From contig DVKC01000037.1 of assembly GCA_018716295.1 (NCBI GenBank), forward strand, positions 1-64,000: a stretch of DNA of 64,000 nt, given 5' to 3'. A program made the translations under genes and the position numbers. The notes under the pieces were generated by a model. The model worked only from the letters and a program-made list of their open reading frames with translations, was not told where the DNA came from and searched no databases. Shown here piece by piece: positions 50,685 through 61,820 of the stretch (positions within the stretch are counted from its first letter, which is position 1; each line of letters begins with the position of its first letter). The stretch is from Candidatus Avimuribaculum pullicola. Lineage in GTDB: Bacteria; Bacteroidota; Bacteroidia; Bacteroidales; Muribaculaceae.

Positions 50685-51116
50685 ATGTTACAACCTAAGA
50701 AAGTTAAATATAGGAGACCGCAAAAGGGCGTCAGCAAAGGTTTCGCCCACCGTGGCTATGAACTGGCCCACGGTTCGTTCGGAATAAAGACGCTTCAGAC
50801 GAGGTGGATCACCGCCCGCCAGATTGAAGCCGCTCGTGTGGCCGTTACCCGCTATATGCAGCGTGAAGGCCAGATATGGATAAGGATCTTCCCCGACAAG
50901 CCTATTACCAAGAAGCCTGCCGATGTGCGTATGGGTAAAGGTAAAGGTGCTCCCGAGGGATTTGTGGCCCCGGTAACCCCAGGCCGTATCCTCATCGAGG
51001 TTGACGGCGTTAGCTACGACGTGGCCAAGGAAGCATTGCGCCTCGCTGCGCAAAAGTTGCCCGTGACCACCAAGTTTGTGGTGCGCCGCGATTACGACGA
51101 ATCTCAAAACGTGTAA
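50685..51116 (+). CDS. rplP: 50S ribosomal protein L16
   Basis: [15 protein letters not shown]..., L16 sequence. Confidence 0.98.
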   Translation: MLQPKKVKYRRPQKGVSKGFAHRGYELAHGSFGIKTLQTRWITARQIEAARVAVTRYMQREGQIWIRIFPDKPITKKPADVRMGKGKGAPEGFVAPVTPGRILIEVDGVSYDVAKEALRLAAQKLPVTTKFVVRRDYDESQNV

Positions 51117-51141
51117 CTAAAGCCTATCAGACAGAGAGAAC

Positions 51142-51339
51142 ATGAAGAAGGAAGAAATAAAAGAATTGAGCGACAAGGAACTCAAGGATCGCTTGGAAAC
51201 GATGGAGCGCGAATACCTCCAGATGAAGATGAATCATTCTATCAGCCCTCTTGATAGTCCCGCAAAGATTACACAAGACCGTCGAATGATTGCGAGAGTG
51301 AAAACCGAATTGCGCGCCCGCGAGCTGAAAAACAAGTAA
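51142..51339 (+). CDS. rpmC: 50S ribosomal protein L29
   Basis: 65 aa L29 in canonical position. Confidence 0.96.
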   Translation: MKKEEIKELSDKELKDRLETMEREYLQMKMNHSISPLDSPAKITQDRRMIARVKTELRARELKNK

Positions 51340-51353
51340 TCGTAACTGAGGTT

Positions 51354-51617
51354 ATGGAAGAGAAAAAGAGAAATTTAAGAAAAGAAAGAATCGGGATCGT
51401 GACCAGCAACAAGGCCGACAAGACCATTACGGTCACTGTCAGGTGGAAGGAAAAACACCCGATATATGGTAAATTCGTCAACAAGTCGAAGAAATACCAT
51501 GCCCATGACGAGAAGAACGAATGCAGCATCGGCGACAAGGTGCGCCTGATGGAAACTCGTCCTCTGAGCAAGACTAAGAGATGGAGATTAGTGGAAATAA
51601 TCGAAAAAGTTAAGTAA
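51354..51617 (+). CDS. rpsQ: 30S ribosomal protein S17
   Basis: [21 protein letters not shown]. Confidence 0.97.
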   Translation: MEEKKRNLRKERIGIVTSNKADKTITVTVRWKEKHPIYGKFVNKSKKYHAHDEKNECSIGDKVRLMETRPLSKTKRWRLVEIIEKVK

Positions 51618-51622
51618 GAGTT

Positions 51623-51988
51623 ATGATACAGACTGAAAGCCGATTAACAGTTGCAGATAACAGTGGCGCCAAGGAGGTGCTGTGCATCCGCGTGTTGGGT
51701 GGCACTGGTCGCCGTTACGCCTCGTTGGGGGACGTGATCGTTGTTACAGTAAAAAGCGCTATCCCTTCGTCGGACGTGAAGAAAGGTACTGTATCGAAAG
51801 CTGTGATAGTTAGAACCAAGAAGGAAGTACGTCGCCCCGACGGGTCTTATATCCGCTTTGACGACAACGCCTGTGTTTTGTTGAACAACGCTGGCGAGCT
51901 GCGTGGCACTCGTATCTTCGGCCCTGTGGCCCGTGAATTGCGTGCCACTAACATGAAGATTGTTTCGCTCGCTCCCGAAGTACTATAA
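51623..51988 (+). CDS. rplN: 50S ribosomal protein L14
   Basis: [27 protein letters not shown]. Confidence 0.98.
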   Translation: MIQTESRLTVADNSGAKEVLCIRVLGGTGRRYASLGDVIVVTVKSAIPSSDVKKGTVSKAVIVRTKKEVRRPDGSYIRFDDNACVLLNNAGELRGTRIFGPVARELRATNMKIVSLAPEVL

Positions 51989-52020
51989 AAACAAGTAAAG
52001 CACAAAAGAGTAGAAAAACA

Positions 52021-52341
52021 ATGAACAGTTTACACATAAAAAAGGGTGACACCGTCTATGTGAACGCCGGCAACGACCGTGGCAAGACTGGCCGCGTGGT
52101 GCGTGTAATCGTGAAGAAGAACCGTGCCGTGGTTGAAGGCATCAACATGGTGTCGAAGAGCGTGAAGCCCAGTGCAAAGCACCCGCAAGGTGGCATTATC
52201 AAGATGGAAGCACCGATACATGTTTCCAACTTGAGTTTGATCGACCCCAAGAGCGGCAAGCCAACGCGTGTCGGCTACCGTTTTAACGAGGAAGGTAAGA
52301 AGGTACGTTATTCTAAAAAATCAGGAGAGGAGATTAAGTAA
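52021..52341 (+). CDS. rplX: 50S ribosomal protein L24
   Basis: [25 protein letters not shown]. Confidence 0.97.
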   Translation: MNSLHIKKGDTVYVNAGNDRGKTGRVVRVIVKKNRAVVEGINMVSKSVKPSAKHPQGGIIKMEAPIHVSNLSLIDPKSGKPTRVGYRFNEEGKKVRYSKKSGEEIK

Positions 52342-52889
52342 TGAGTTCAACAAGTCTTAAAAAGGATTATGCCGAGAGAATTGCACCTGCTCTCATGAAG
52401 AAGTTTAACTACACTTCGACAATGCAGGTTCCCCGCCTCTTGAAGATTGTCATCAACGAGGGTCTTGGCGAGGCTACTGGTGACAAGAAAATCATCGAAA
52501 CTGCCATCAACGAGCTCACGGCAATCACTGGCCAAAAGGCTGTTGCCACGCTGTCGCGCAAGGACATTTCTAACTTCAAGGTGCGCAAGAAGATGCCTAT
52601 CGGCGTATGCGTAACTTTGCGCCGCGACCGCATGTATGAGTTCATGGAACGTTTCGTCCGCATCGCTTTGCCGCGTATCCGCGACTTCAAGGGTATCGAG
52701 AGCAAGCTCGACGGTCACGGCAACTATACCGTGGGCATCACCGAGCAGATTATCTTCCCTGAGATTAACATCGACTCGATCAGCAAGTTGATGGGTATGA
52801 ACATCACTTTCGTGACTTCGGCCAACACCGACGAGGAAGGTTACGCTTTGTTGAAAGAGCTTGGGCTCCCATTTAAAAACGCTAAATAA
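52341..52889 (+). CDS. rplE: 50S ribosomal protein L5
   Basis: L5 sequence, 182 aa. Confidence 0.98.
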   Translation: MSSTSLKKDYAERIAPALMKKFNYTSTMQVPRLLKIVINEGLGEATGDKKIIETAINELTAITGQKAVATLSRKDISNFKVRKKMPIGVCVTLRRDRMYEFMERFVRIALPRIRDFKGIESKLDGHGNYTVGITEQIIFPEINIDSISKLMGMNITFVTSANTDEEGYALLKELGLPFKNAK

Positions 52890-52901
52890 TAGGAAAGAGA
52901 T

Positions 52902-53171
52902 ATGGCAAAAGAATCGATGAAAGCCCGCGAGGTGAAGCGCGCAAAGTTGGTTGCAAAATATGCCGCCAAGAAAGCCCAACTCAAGGCAGAGGGCAACTAT
53001 GAGGCTCTGCAATTGATCCCGCGCAACGCCAGCGCAGTGCGCTTGCACAACCGCTGCAAGATTACCGGCCGTCCAAAGGGATATATCCGCCAATTTGGCA
53101 TCTCGCGTATCCAATTCCGCGAAATGGCATCAAAGGGTCTTATCCCAGGCGTAAAGAAGGCAAGCTGGTAA
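52902..53171 (+). CDS. rpsN: 30S ribosomal protein S14
   Basis: 89 aa zinc-independent-type S14. Confidence 0.97.
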   Translation: MAKESMKAREVKRAKLVAKYAAKKAQLKAEGNYEALQLIPRNASAVRLHNRCKITGRPKGYIRQFGISRIQFREMASKGLIPGVKKASW

Positions 53172-53358
53172 AAAGGCGGCAACGTTCCCACCTCGGTGTG
53201 CAGCCGTCGGGCGGTTGCCCACAGAGGGAATCAACGAGTTATTAAAGAAAAAATACACAATAAAATAACTTAGTATTAAATATTGTTCGGCCACAAAGGG
53301 CAGGCCGGCCGCGCAAGGCGGACATGCCACGCTGAATCAATTTAAACAAATTATTTTT

Positions 53359-53757
53359 ATGACTGATCCAATAGCAGATTATCTGACAAGACTGAGGAAT
53401 GCGATCAAGGCCCAGCACAGGGTCGTTGAAATCCCTTCTTCAAAAATGAAAAAGGAGATCACCAAGATCCTTTTTGAAAAGGGCTACATCTTGAACTACA
53501 AGTTTGTAGATGACGGAACTCCATCGGGAGCCATCAAGATAGCCTTGAAATACGACCCAGTTGACAAGGTCAACGCAATCAAGTGCTTGACGCGTGTTTC
53601 GCGTCCCGGATTGCGCCAGTACACCGGCTACAAGAATATGCCGCGCGTGTTGAATGGTTTAGGTATAGCTATCCTTTCTACTTCTAAGGGCATCATGACC
53701 AACAAGGAAGCCCTTGCACAGCAGATTGGTGGCGAAGTATTGTGTTACGTTTATTGA
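53359..53757 (+). CDS. rpsH: 30S ribosomal protein S8
   Basis: MTDPIADYLTRLRNAIKA. Confidence 0.98.
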   Translation: MTDPIADYLTRLRNAIKAQHRVVEIPSSKMKKEITKILFEKGYILNYKFVDDGTPSGAIKIALKYDPVDKVNAIKCLTRVSRPGLRQYTGYKNMPRVLNGLGIAILSTSKGIMTNKEALAQQIGGEVLCYVY

Positions 53758-53773
53758 TAGGAGGGTACGAGAT

Positions 53774-54328
53774 ATGTCAAGAATAGGAAAATTGCCAATT
53801 GCAATACCCGCTGGAGTAGAAGTAACAATAGAGAATAATGTAGTCAGCGTCAAGGGCAAGCACGGCTCGTTGTCGCAGGCAGTGCACAGCGACATAACTG
53901 TTGTCAAGGAAGGCAACGAAATCCATGTTCGCCGTCCGAGCGACGACCGCATACACCGTGCACAGCATGGCTTGTACCGCGCGCTTATCCACAACATGGT
54001 GGTTGGCGTGAGCGAAGGCTACAGGAAAGAAATGGAATTAGTAGGTGTGGGTTACCGCGCAGCCGCTACAGGACAAGTGCTGGAGTTGGCATTGGGATAT
54101 TCACACGCTATATATATCAAGCTTCCTAACGAAGTGAAAGTGGAAGCAAAGAGCGAGCGTAACAAGAACCCGCTTATCATCCTCACCTCGTGCGACAAGC
54201 AGTTGCTCGGTCAGGTGTGTGCCAAGATACGCTCGTTGCGCAAGCCCGAGCCTTACAAGGGTAAAGGTATTAAGTTTGTGGGCGAAATTATTCGTCGTAA
54301 ATCTGGTAAATCGGCATCTGCCAAATAA
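53774..54328 (+). CDS. rplF: 50S ribosomal protein L6
   Basis: MSRIGKLPIAIPAGVEV; start moved from the ORF track to ATG 53774. Confidence 0.98.
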   Translation: MSRIGKLPIAIPAGVEVTIENNVVSVKGKHGSLSQAVHSDITVVKEGNEIHVRRPSDDRIHRAQHGLYRALIHNMVVGVSEGYRKEMELVGVGYRAAATGQVLELALGYSHAIYIKLPNEVKVEAKSERNKNPLIILTSCDKQLLGQVCAKIRSLRKPEPYKGKGIKFVGEIIRRKSGKSASAK

Positions 54329-54343
54329 TTAATTTGATGAGTC

Positions 54344-54685
54344 ATGGCAACTAAATTAGAAAGAAGACAGAAAATCAAAACCCGCATTCGTGGGAAAATT
54401 TCCGGCAGTGCCGCACGCCCTCGCATGACGGTATTCAGAAGCAACAAGCAAATTTACGTGCAATTTGTTGACGACACCACTGGCCACACTTTGGCTTCGG
54501 CTTCGTCCAAGGGGATGACCGAAGGCACCAAGTGCGAAATCTCTGAGAAAGTGGGCGAGCTGGCTGCAAAGAAAGCGATGGAAGTGGGTATCACCACAGT
54601 GGTTTTCGACCGCAACGGTTACCTGTACCATGGGAGAGTGAAATCAGTAGCTGAGGGTGCCCGCAAGGCCGGACTTAAATTTTAA
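54344..54685 (+). CDS. rplR: 50S ribosomal protein L18
   Basis: L18 sequence, 113 aa. Confidence 0.97.
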   Translation: MATKLERRQKIKTRIRGKISGSAARPRMTVFRSNKQIYVQFVDDTTGHTLASASSKGMTEGTKCEISEKVGELAAKKAMEVGITTVVFDRNGYLYHGRVKSVAEGARKAGLKF

Positions 54686-54691
54686 TGTGTT

Positions 54692-55210
54692 ATGGTAAAG
54701 AAAAATAATAGAGTAAAATCGACTAACGATATAGAACTCAAGGATCGCCTCGTGGCCATCAACCGCGTGACCAAAGTTACCAAGGGTGGCCGCACGTTTA
54801 CCTTTGCCGCAATCGTGGTTGTCGGCAACGAAGACGGCATCATCGGCTATGGCCTCGGCAAGGCCAACGAAGTGACAGCCGCTATCGCCAAGGGTGTTGA
54901 GGCTGCCAAGAAGAACCTGATACGTGTCCCCATCAACAAGGGTACTGTGCCACACGAGCAAGAAGCTAAGTTTGGCGGTTCGCGCGTGATTATCCGTCCT
55001 GCATCGGCCGGTACTGGTGTTAAGGCTGGTGGTGCTATGCGTGCCGTGTTTGAAAGCGTGGGCATTACCGACGTGCTTGCAAAGTCGAAAGGCTCGTCCA
55101 ACCCGCACAACCTCGTGAAGGCAACTTTCGAGGCTCTCGGCGAGATGCGCAGCCCCGAAACCATTGCTCGCCAAAGGGGCATATCGTTGGAAAAAGTGTT
55201 TAAAGGATAA
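54692..55210 (+). CDS. rpsE: 30S ribosomal protein S5
   Basis: S5 sequence; [29 protein letters not shown]. Confidence 0.98.
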   Translation: MVKKNNRVKSTNDIELKDRLVAINRVTKVTKGGRTFTFAAIVVVGNEDGIIGYGLGKANEVTAAIAKGVEAAKKNLIRVPINKGTVPHEQEAKFGGSRVIIRPASAGTGVKAGGAMRAVFESVGITDVLAKSKGSSNPHNLVKATFEALGEMRSPETIARQRGISLEKVFKG

Positions 55211-55226
55211 GCAAATTTTGACGAAC

Positions 55227-55403
55227 ATGGCAACTATAAAGATAAAGCAAGTAAAGAGCCGCATCAAATGCCCGGCTGTCCAAAAGAGAACTCTTGACTC
55301 CCTGGGGTTGAGGAAGATGAACCAAGTGGTTGAGAAGGAAGATTGCCCTACTATCAGGGGCATGGTTAACAAGGTTCGCCACCTGGTAGAGATAGTTGAT
55401 TAA
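55227..55403 (+). CDS. rpmD: 50S ribosomal protein L30
   Basis: [35 protein letters not shown]; start moved to ATG 55227. Confidence 0.97.
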   Translation: MATIKIKQVKSRIKCPAVQKRTLDSLGLRKMNQVVEKEDCPTIRGMVNKVRHLVEIVD

Positions 55404-55431
55404 TCTGAACGAAAAAAACTATTTAGAAACT

Positions 55432-55884
55432 ATGGATTTAAGCAATTTACAACCCGCAGCAGGTTCAAATAAGAAAGGTAAAAGGCTGGGCCGTGGAGCT
55501 GGCTCGGGCAAAGGAGGCACCTCAACTCGTGGCCACAAGGGTGCAAAGTCGCGCTCGGGATATTCGGCCAAGGTGGGTTTCGAAGGCGGACAGATGCCAT
55601 TGCAACGCCGTGTGCCTAAGTTTGGTTTCAAAAACAGGAACCGTGTGGAGTACAAGGCCGTGAACCTTGATGCGCTGCAGGCTTTGGCCGAAAGCAAGCA
55701 ATTGACCAAAATCACTGTTGCCGACATCGTCGCTGCAGGCTATGCCGACAGTAAGCAATTGGTGAAAGTGCTTGCCAATGGTGAATTGAAAACTAAGGTG
55801 GACGTTGAAGCCCATGCTTTCTCGAAGAAGGCAGAAGAGGCAATCATCGCTGCCGGTGGAACTATCCAAACTGTTAAGAAATGA
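55432..55884 (+). CDS. rplO: 50S ribosomal protein L15
   Basis: MDLSNLQPAAGSNKKGKRLGRGAGSGKGGTSTRGHKG; start moved to ATG 55432. Confidence 0.98.
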   Translation: MDLSNLQPAAGSNKKGKRLGRGAGSGKGGTSTRGHKGAKSRSGYSAKVGFEGGQMPLQRRVPKFGFKNRNRVEYKAVNLDALQALAESKQLTKITVADIVAAGYADSKQLVKVLANGELKTKVDVEAHAFSKKAEEAIIAAGGTIQTVKK

Positions 55885-57209
55885 AATTTATCGATACAGT
55901 TAAGAATATTTGGAAGATTGATGATTTGCGGAAACGAATCACGATAACACTCTTGCTGGTGCTTGTGTACCGGTTTGGATGTTACGTGGTTCTTCCGGGA
56001 ATCAGCCCTTCTGAAATCGATGCCCTGCGCAGCTTTGCCAGCGGCGGGTTGATGCAGCTGCTCGACATGTTCTCGGGTGGCGCATTTTCGCAAGCATCAA
56101 TCTTTGCCCTTGGTATCATGCCCTATATCACGGCATCGATTATTATCCAGTTGCTCGGCATGTTCCTGCCACAGTTCCAGAAGATGCAGCGCGAGGGCGA
56201 GAGCGGGCGAATGAAACTCAACCAATACACCCGCTATCTCACTGTGCTCATTCTCTTGTTGCAAGGGCCTGCCTACCTCATCAACTTGCAGGTGCAGGTT
56301 AACGCAGCTGGCGGAGCCGCCCATTTCGGCTTTTGGACGATGACCTACTTGACAATAATACTTGCCGCTGGCAGTATGTTCATCATGTGGCTTGGAGAGA
56401 AGATTACCGACCGCGGTATCGGCAACGGTATCTCGTTCATAATCTTGGTGGGTATCATTGCCCGTTTCCCAGGTGCCATCGTGCAAGAATTTACCAATCG
56501 TCTGACTACTGCAGAGGGTGGCTTGGTTATGTTCATTGTTGAAATCGTGATTCTTTTCGCTGTAATCGCAGGTGCGATATTGCTTGTGCAGGGTACGCGC
56601 AGGGTTCCTGTTCAGTATGCCAAGCGCATCGTCGGCAACAAGCAATATGGTGGTGTGCGCCAATACATTCCATTGAAAGTGAATGCTGCTGGTGTGATGC
56701 CTATCATTTTTGCCCAGGCGATTATGTTTATTCCTATCACGCTGATGGGCTTCGGTGCCAACCAGAACCCGTCGGGATTCTTCCGCGCCTTCTCCGACAT
56801 GAACAGCTTCTGGTATAATGCTGTGTACTTCATCATGATTGTAGTGTTCACTTATTTCTACACGGCAATCACTGTGCGTCCCACTCAGATGGCCGACGAC
56901 ATGAAGCGCAACAACGGTTTCATACCAGGCATCAAGCCGGGCAAGAAGACGGCTGACTATCTTGATTCGATTATGTCGAGGATTACTTTCCCCGGCTCGT
57001 TGTTCCTTGGGTGTGTGGCTATTTTGCCGGCTTTCGCAAATGTATGCGGCATTAACCACAATTTCGCCCAATTCTTTGGCGGCACATCGCTGTTGATTCT
57101 TGTTGGTGTCGTGCTCGACACGTTACAACAAATCGAGAGCCACCTGAAGATGCACCATTACGATGGGTTGATGAAGTCGGGCAAGATTGCAGGTCGTTCG
57201 GGCATTTAA
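55881..57209 (+). CDS. secY: preprotein translocase subunit SecY
   Basis: 442 aa SecY; ITITLLLVLVYRFGCYVVLPGI. Confidence 0.97.
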   Translation: MKFIDTVKNIWKIDDLRKRITITLLLVLVYRFGCYVVLPGISPSEIDALRSFASGGLMQLLDMFSGGAFSQASIFALGIMPYITASIIIQLLGMFLPQFQKMQREGESGRMKLNQYTRYLTVLILLLQGPAYLINLQVQVNAAGGAAHFGFWTMTYLTIILAAGSMFIMWLGEKITDRGIGNGISFIILVGIIARFPGAIVQEFTNRLTTAEGGLVMFIVEIVILFAVIAGAILLVQGTRRVPVQYAKRIVGNKQYGGVRQYIPLKVNAAGVMPIIFAQAIMFIPITLMGFGANQNPSGFFRAFSDMNSFWYNAVYFIMIVVFTYFYTAITVRPTQMADDMKRNNGFIPGIKPGKKTADYLDSIMSRITFPGSLFLGCVAILPAFANVCGINHNFAQFFGGTSLLILVGVVLDTLQQIESHLKMHHYDGLMKSGKIAGRSGI

Positions 57210-57229
57210 TATTACAGGAGTAAGAATTG

Positions 57230-58012
57230 ATGATTTACCTAAAGACTGACGAAGAAATTGAGCTTGTAAGAGCCGCCAACATGGTGGTGGCACGCACGCT
57301 GGGCGAGGTGGCTAAATACATCGCACCAGGTGTGACTACGTTGAAGTTGAACCAAGTGGCCGAGGACTATATCCGCTCGCAAGGTGCGGTGCCTGGTTTC
57401 CTGGGTTATGCGGGTTATCCCTACACGCTGTGCGTGTCGGTCAACGAAAATGTGGTGCATGCGTTCCCGTCGAACTATGCGTTGCGCGAGGGCGACATTG
57501 TGTCGGTTGACTGCGGCGCGGTGATTGACGGTTTCAACGGTGACTCGTGTTATACATTCCCTGTCGGGGAAGTGTCGGACGAGGTGATGCGTTTGCTCAA
57601 GACTACCAAAGAGTCGCTTTACGTGGGTATTGAAAAAGCTGTGGCTGGCAACCGCATCGGCGACATCGGCCACGCGATACAGGAATATTGCGAGAAGCGC
57701 GGCTACAGCGTTGTGCGCGAGCTTTGCGGTCATGGTATAGGCAAGGACATGCATGAGGATCCCGATGTGCCCAACTATGGGCGACGCGGTACTGGGCCGC
57801 TTATCAAGAACGGCATGTGCATAGCCATTGAACCGATGATAAACCTTGGCAGCAAGAATATCGTCATGGAAGCCGATGGGTGGACGTGCCGCACAAAGGA
57901 TCGCAAGCCGTCGGCACATTATGAGCACACGGTGGCAATCAAGAACGGCAAAGCCGATATATTGTCGTCGTTCCAATTTGTTGAAGAAGTATTAGGTGAT
58001 AAATCAATTTAA
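57230..58012 (+). CDS. map: type I methionyl aminopeptidase
   Basis: MIYLKTDEEIELVRAANMVVARTL; ELCGHGIGKDMHEDPDVPNYG; ATG at 57230 preferred over TTG 57227. Confidence 0.95.
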   Translation: MIYLKTDEEIELVRAANMVVARTLGEVAKYIAPGVTTLKLNQVAEDYIRSQGAVPGFLGYAGYPYTLCVSVNENVVHAFPSNYALREGDIVSVDCGAVIDGFNGDSCYTFPVGEVSDEVMRLLKTTKESLYVGIEKAVAGNRIGDIGHAIQEYCEKRGYSVVRELCGHGIGKDMHEDPDVPNYGRRGTGPLIKNGMCIAIEPMINLGSKNIVMEADGWTCRTKDRKPSAHYEHTVAIKNGKADILSSFQFVEEVLGDKSI

Positions 58013-58021
58013 AGTAATAGT

Positions 58022-58240
58022 ATGGCAAAACAGACCGCAATCGAAATAGACGGAGTAATCGTAGAGGCGTTGTCCAACGCCATGTTCCGCGTGGAACTTG
58101 AAAACGGGCATGAAATCACCGCCCACATTTCGGGCAAGATGCGCCTGCATTATATCAAGATTCTGCCTGGCGACAAGGTGAAAGTGGAAATGTCGCCCTA
58201 CGACTTGACTAAAGGAAGAATTGCTTTTAGATATAAATAA
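58022..58240 (+). CDS. infA: translation initiation factor IF-1
   Basis: [41 protein letters not shown]. Confidence 0.98.
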   Translation: MAKQTAIEIDGVIVEALSNAMFRVELENGHEITAHISGKMRLHYIKILPGDKVKVEMSPYDLTKGRIAFRYK

Positions 58241-58257
58241 AAAAGAAAATACGCTAT

Positions 58258-58374
58258 ATGAAAGTAAGAGCCTCAATAAAGAAACGTTCGGCCGATTGCA
58301 AGATAGTACGTCGCAAAGGCCGCTTGTATGTGATTTGTAAGAAGAACCCTAAGTTTAAACAACGCCAAGGATAA
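58258..58374 (+). CDS. rpmJ: 50S ribosomal protein L36
   Basis: 38-aa [41 protein letters not shown], too short to be in the ORF track. Confidence 0.96.
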   Translation: MKVRASIKKRSADCKIVRRKGRLYVICKKNPKFKQRQG

Positions 58375-58442
58375 TGTTCTCCTCTCCCCGCGTAGTGTGG
58401 TGGAGGCATTGTACAAAGCAAAAAATAACATAAGTTAAGAAT

Positions 58443-58823
58443 ATGGCAGTAAGAATAGTTGGGGTGGACTTGCCCCAAAACAAGAGAGGTGAAATTGCCT
58501 TAACCTATATCTTCGGCATCGGTCGTAGCTCGGCAAACAAGATACTTGCCAAGGCCGAAATCGACAAGGATATAAAAGTTAAGGACTGGACTGACGTTCA
58601 GGCCGCCAAAATTCGTGAAATTATCGGTAGCGAGTACAAGGTGGAAGGCGACTTGAGAAGCGAGGTTCAGTTGAACATCAAGCGCTTGATGGATATCGGT
58701 TGCTACCGTGGCATCCGTCACCGCCTGGGCTTGCCAGTACGTGGCCAAAGCACAAAGAACAATGCGCGTACTCGCAAGGGTAAGAAGAAAACAGTTGCTA
58801 ACAAGAAGAAAGCTACTAAATAA
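58443..58823 (+). CDS. rpsM: 30S ribosomal protein S13
   Basis: [27 protein letters not shown]. Confidence 0.98.
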   Translation: MAVRIVGVDLPQNKRGEIALTYIFGIGRSSANKILAKAEIDKDIKVKDWTDVQAAKIREIIGSEYKVEGDLRSEVQLNIKRLMDIGCYRGIRHRLGLPVRGQSTKNNARTRKGKKKTVANKKKATK

Positions 58824-58832
58824 TAATAAAGT

Positions 58833-59222
58833 ATGGCAAAGAAGACAGTCGCAGCAAAGAAGAGAAATGTCAAAGTTGACGCCGCAGGCCAACTTCATGT
58901 ACACTCGTCTTTCAACAACATTATCGTGTGCCTCACCAATAGCGAGGGTCAAGTCATTTCATGGTCGAGCGCCGGCAAGATGGGTTTCCGCGGGTCGAAG
59001 AAAAACACCCCTTATGCAGCCCAGATGGCAGCCCAAGACTGCGCCAAGGTGGCTTATGACCTGGGTTTGCGCAAGGTGAAAGCTTATGTGAAAGGGCCAG
59101 GAAACGGACGTGAGTCTGCTATCCGCACGGTGCATGGTGCAGGTATCGAGGTAACCGAGATAATCGACGTTACTCCGCTTCCGCACAATGGATGCCGTCC
59201 TCCAAAGAGAAGAAGGGTTTAA
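58833..59222 (+). CDS. rpsK: 30S ribosomal protein S11
   Basis: S11 C-terminus [18 protein letters not shown]. Confidence 0.98.
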   Translation: MAKKTVAAKKRNVKVDAAGQLHVHSSFNNIIVCLTNSEGQVISWSSAGKMGFRGSKKNTPYAAQMAAQDCAKVAYDLGLRKVKAYVKGPGNGRESAIRTVHGAGIEVTEIIDVTPLPHNGCRPPKRRRV

Positions 59223-59273
59223 TTACTATCACAACTCAGAACTTCTGATTTTTACATTACAAGAATTTCGAGG

Positions 59274-59335
59274 CTTTCATAGTGAATAGATTACATTCTT
59301 ACCAACCTCTCTGTAATCGCGGCTGCACTTGAAAG
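59274..59335 (+). promoter_or_regulatory. Structured RNA leader candidate before rpsD
   Basis: Outer stem CTTTCA[t]AGTG/CACTTGAAAG and inner stem GATTACA/TGTAATC in the rpsK-rpsD gap. Confidence 0.6.
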
Positions 59336-59370
59336 TGTCAGTTTAAATTATTAAAAGTAAAAAAACAGCA

Positions 59371-59979
59371 ATGGCTAGATATACTGGACCAAAAAGTAGA
59401 ATTGCCCGCAAATTTGGCGAGCCAATCTTCGGAGAAGACAAGGTTCTTGCAAAGAAGAATTACCCGCCGGGTCAACATGGTGTAAACAAGAGAAGGAAAC
59501 TCTCGGAATATGGCGTACAGTTGCGTGAAAAGCAAAAAGCCAAATACACTTATGGTGTGCTTGAACGCCAGTTCCGCAACCTCTTTGAAAAAGCCAAACG
59601 CTCGAAAGGCGTAAAGGGCGAGGTGCTTCTGCAACTGCTTGAAGCTCGCTTGGACAACGTTGTTTACCGCTTGGGTATCGCGCCCACTCGTGCTGCAGCA
59701 CGCCAGTTGGTGTCGCACCGCCACATCACTGTAAACGGCAAGGTTGTGAACATTCCATCTTACTCGGTAACCCCGGGTGAAGTAGTGGCAGTTCGCGAGA
59801 AGAGCAAGTCGCTCGAAGTGATTGCCGCTGCACTTGCCGGCTTCAACCACAGCAAGTATCCTTGGATTGAATGGGACGAAAACGTTAAGGGCGGCAAGTT
59901 GTTGCACCTGCCACAACGCGAAGACATCCCTGAAAATATCAAGGAGCAGTTAATTGTGGAATTGTATTCAAAACAATAA
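59371..59979 (+). CDS. rpsD: 30S ribosomal protein S4
   Basis: [26 protein letters not shown]. Confidence 0.98.
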   Translation: MARYTGPKSRIARKFGEPIFGEDKVLAKKNYPPGQHGVNKRRKLSEYGVQLREKQKAKYTYGVLERQFRNLFEKAKRSKGVKGEVLLQLLEARLDNVVYRLGIAPTRAAARQLVSHRHITVNGKVVNIPSYSVTPGEVVAVREKSKSLEVIAAALAGFNHSKYPWIEWDENVKGGKLLHLPQREDIPENIKEQLIVELYSKQ

Positions 59980-59994
59980 AATTAATAACGATAC

Positions 59995-60987
59995 ATGGCT
60001 ATATTAGCATTTCAAAAGCCCGACAAAGTATTAATGTTGGAAGCCGACAATTTCTTCGGCAAGTTCGAGTTCCGGCCATTGGAGCCGGGGTATGGCGTTA
60101 CTATAGGCAATGCCTTGCGCCGTATCTTGCTTTCATCGCTCGAAGGGTTTGCAATCTCGTCGATCCACGTCGATGGCGTGAAACACGAGTTTGCCACTAT
60201 ACCGGGTGTTAAGGAAGATGTTACCAACATTATCCTTAACCTGAAGAAAGTGCGCTTGAAACGTATCGTCGAAGACACCGAGGCCGAAAAGGTTACTGTG
60301 AAAGTTTCGGGTCAAGACGTGTTCAAGGCTGGTGACATTAACAAGGCATTGACGGGTTTTGAAGTCCTTAACCCGGATTTGGTTATCTGCCACTTGGATC
60401 CTACCACTGGTTTCCAAATCGACCTGACTATCAACAAGGGTCGTGGGTATGTGCCCGCCGAGGAAAACCAGAATCCGAACGATGCCATTGACGTTATCGC
60501 TATCGATTCTATTTACACTCCTATTGTTAATGTCAAGTACGCCATTGAAAGCTATCGCGTAGAACAGAAGACCGACTACGAGAAGCTCGTGCTTGAGATC
60601 ACTACCGATGGTTCAATCCTCCCGAAGGATGCCCTTAAGGAGGCTGCGAAGATACTTATCCACCACTTTATGCTTTTCAGCGATGAGAAAATCGCGCTCG
60701 AAACACCCGAAAACGAGGAAAACGAGGAATTCGACGAGGAAGTGCTGCACATGCGCCAGTTGTTGAAGACCAAGCTTGTCGATATGGATTTGTCGGTGCG
60801 CGCGCTTAATTGCTTGAAGTCGGCCGAAGTTGAAACGCTTGGCGAATTGGTAGTATTTAACAAAACCGACTTGTTGAAGTTCCGTAACTTCGGCAAAAAG
60901 TCGCTTACTGAACTTGACGAGTTGCTTGCCAACCTGAACCTTTCGTTCGGTATGGACATCTCTAAGTATAAATTGGATAAAGAGTAA
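59995..60987 (+). CDS. rpoA: DNA-directed RNA polymerase subunit alpha
   Basis: [30 protein letters not shown]. Confidence 0.98.
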   Translation: MAILAFQKPDKVLMLEADNFFGKFEFRPLEPGYGVTIGNALRRILLSSLEGFAISSIHVDGVKHEFATIPGVKEDVTNIILNLKKVRLKRIVEDTEAEKVTVKVSGQDVFKAGDINKALTGFEVLNPDLVICHLDPTTGFQIDLTINKGRGYVPAEENQNPNDAIDVIAIDSIYTPIVNVKYAIESYRVEQKTDYEKLVLEITTDGSILPKDALKEAAKILIHHFMLFSDEKIALETPENEENEEFDEEVLHMRQLLKTKLVDMDLSVRALNCLKSAEVETLGELVVFNKTDLLKFRNFGKKSLTELDELLANLNLSFGMDISKYKLDKE

Positions 60988-60992
60988 TAACG

Positions 60993-61517
60993 ATGAGACA
61001 TAATAAAAAATTCAACCACCTCAGCAGGAAGAAAGGCCACCGCGACGCTATGTTGGCCAACATGACTATCTCCCTGATACAGCACAAGAGGATTTTCACC
61101 ACTTTGCCTAAGGCCAAGGCTCTGAGGGTTTATGCCGAGCCGCTTATCAACCGTGCCAAGACCGACAGCACGGCAAACCGCCGCTTGGTGTTCAGCTACT
61201 TGCAAAACAAGGAAGCTATCAAGGAGCTTTTCAACGAGATTTCTCAAAAGATTGCCAACCGTCCTGGAGGCTACACACGTATCCTCAAAACAGGTTTCCG
61301 CAGAGGTGACGGTGCCGCTACTTGCTTCATCGAGCTTGTTGACTACAACGAAAACATGCTTGCTGCCGGCAAGGAGAAGAAAGGTACTTCGCGTACTCGC
61401 CGTTCGCGCCGCAAGTCGGCTGCCGAAAAGGCTGGTGCCGCAGCAACCGAAACTGCAACAACAGCAACGGCCGAAGAAGCCGCTCCTGCTGCAGCCGAGG
61501 AAGCTAAGGCTGAGTAA
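60993..61517 (+). CDS. rplQ: 50S ribosomal protein L17 with Ala/Glu-rich C-terminal extension
   Basis: [25 protein letters not shown]-terminal [26 protein letters not shown]. Confidence 0.97.
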   Translation: MRHNKKFNHLSRKKGHRDAMLANMTISLIQHKRIFTTLPKAKALRVYAEPLINRAKTDSTANRRLVFSYLQNKEAIKELFNEISQKIANRPGGYTRILKTGFRRGDGAATCFIELVDYNENMLAAGKEKKGTSRTRRSRRKSAAEKAGAAATETATTATAEEAAPAAAEEAKAE

Positions 61518-61576
61518 GTGGAATAATACCATGCAGCGCGTGATGCGCTATTAGAAGTCATAATTATTAAAAGAGG

Positions 61577-61626
61577 AAGTGGAGATGTGCCGCATATAGT
61601 TGCGGTGACATTTCCACTTTTTTGTC
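61577..61626 (+). terminator. Terminator of the ribosomal superoperon
   Basis: AAGTGGAGATGTGCCGCA...TGCGGTGACATTTCCACTT stem then TTTTTT. Confidence 0.75.
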
Positions 61627-61820
61627 GTATTTGGTAGGAAAAGCTTGAAACAAAATGGGATTTGGTATATGGCAATGTCGCGTGTTAAAATATCTGTATT
61701 TGGCTCGCTGTTTCGATTATGCAATGAATTTGGCAAAATTGTATTACTTGTGCTTGTGATGATTGGCTAATTTTGTGCAGTTATTTAAATTTATAAACCT
61801 AAAAACAAAAGATAAATAGC

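Noticed and set aside
56097-57071. 324-aa minus-strand ORF
   Set aside because: Antisense to secY; His/Glu-rich translation with no homology signal.
58258-58374. L36 with incomplete zinc-ligand set as a novelty
   Set aside because: Zinc-independent L36 variants are common in Bacteroidetes; not noteworthy.
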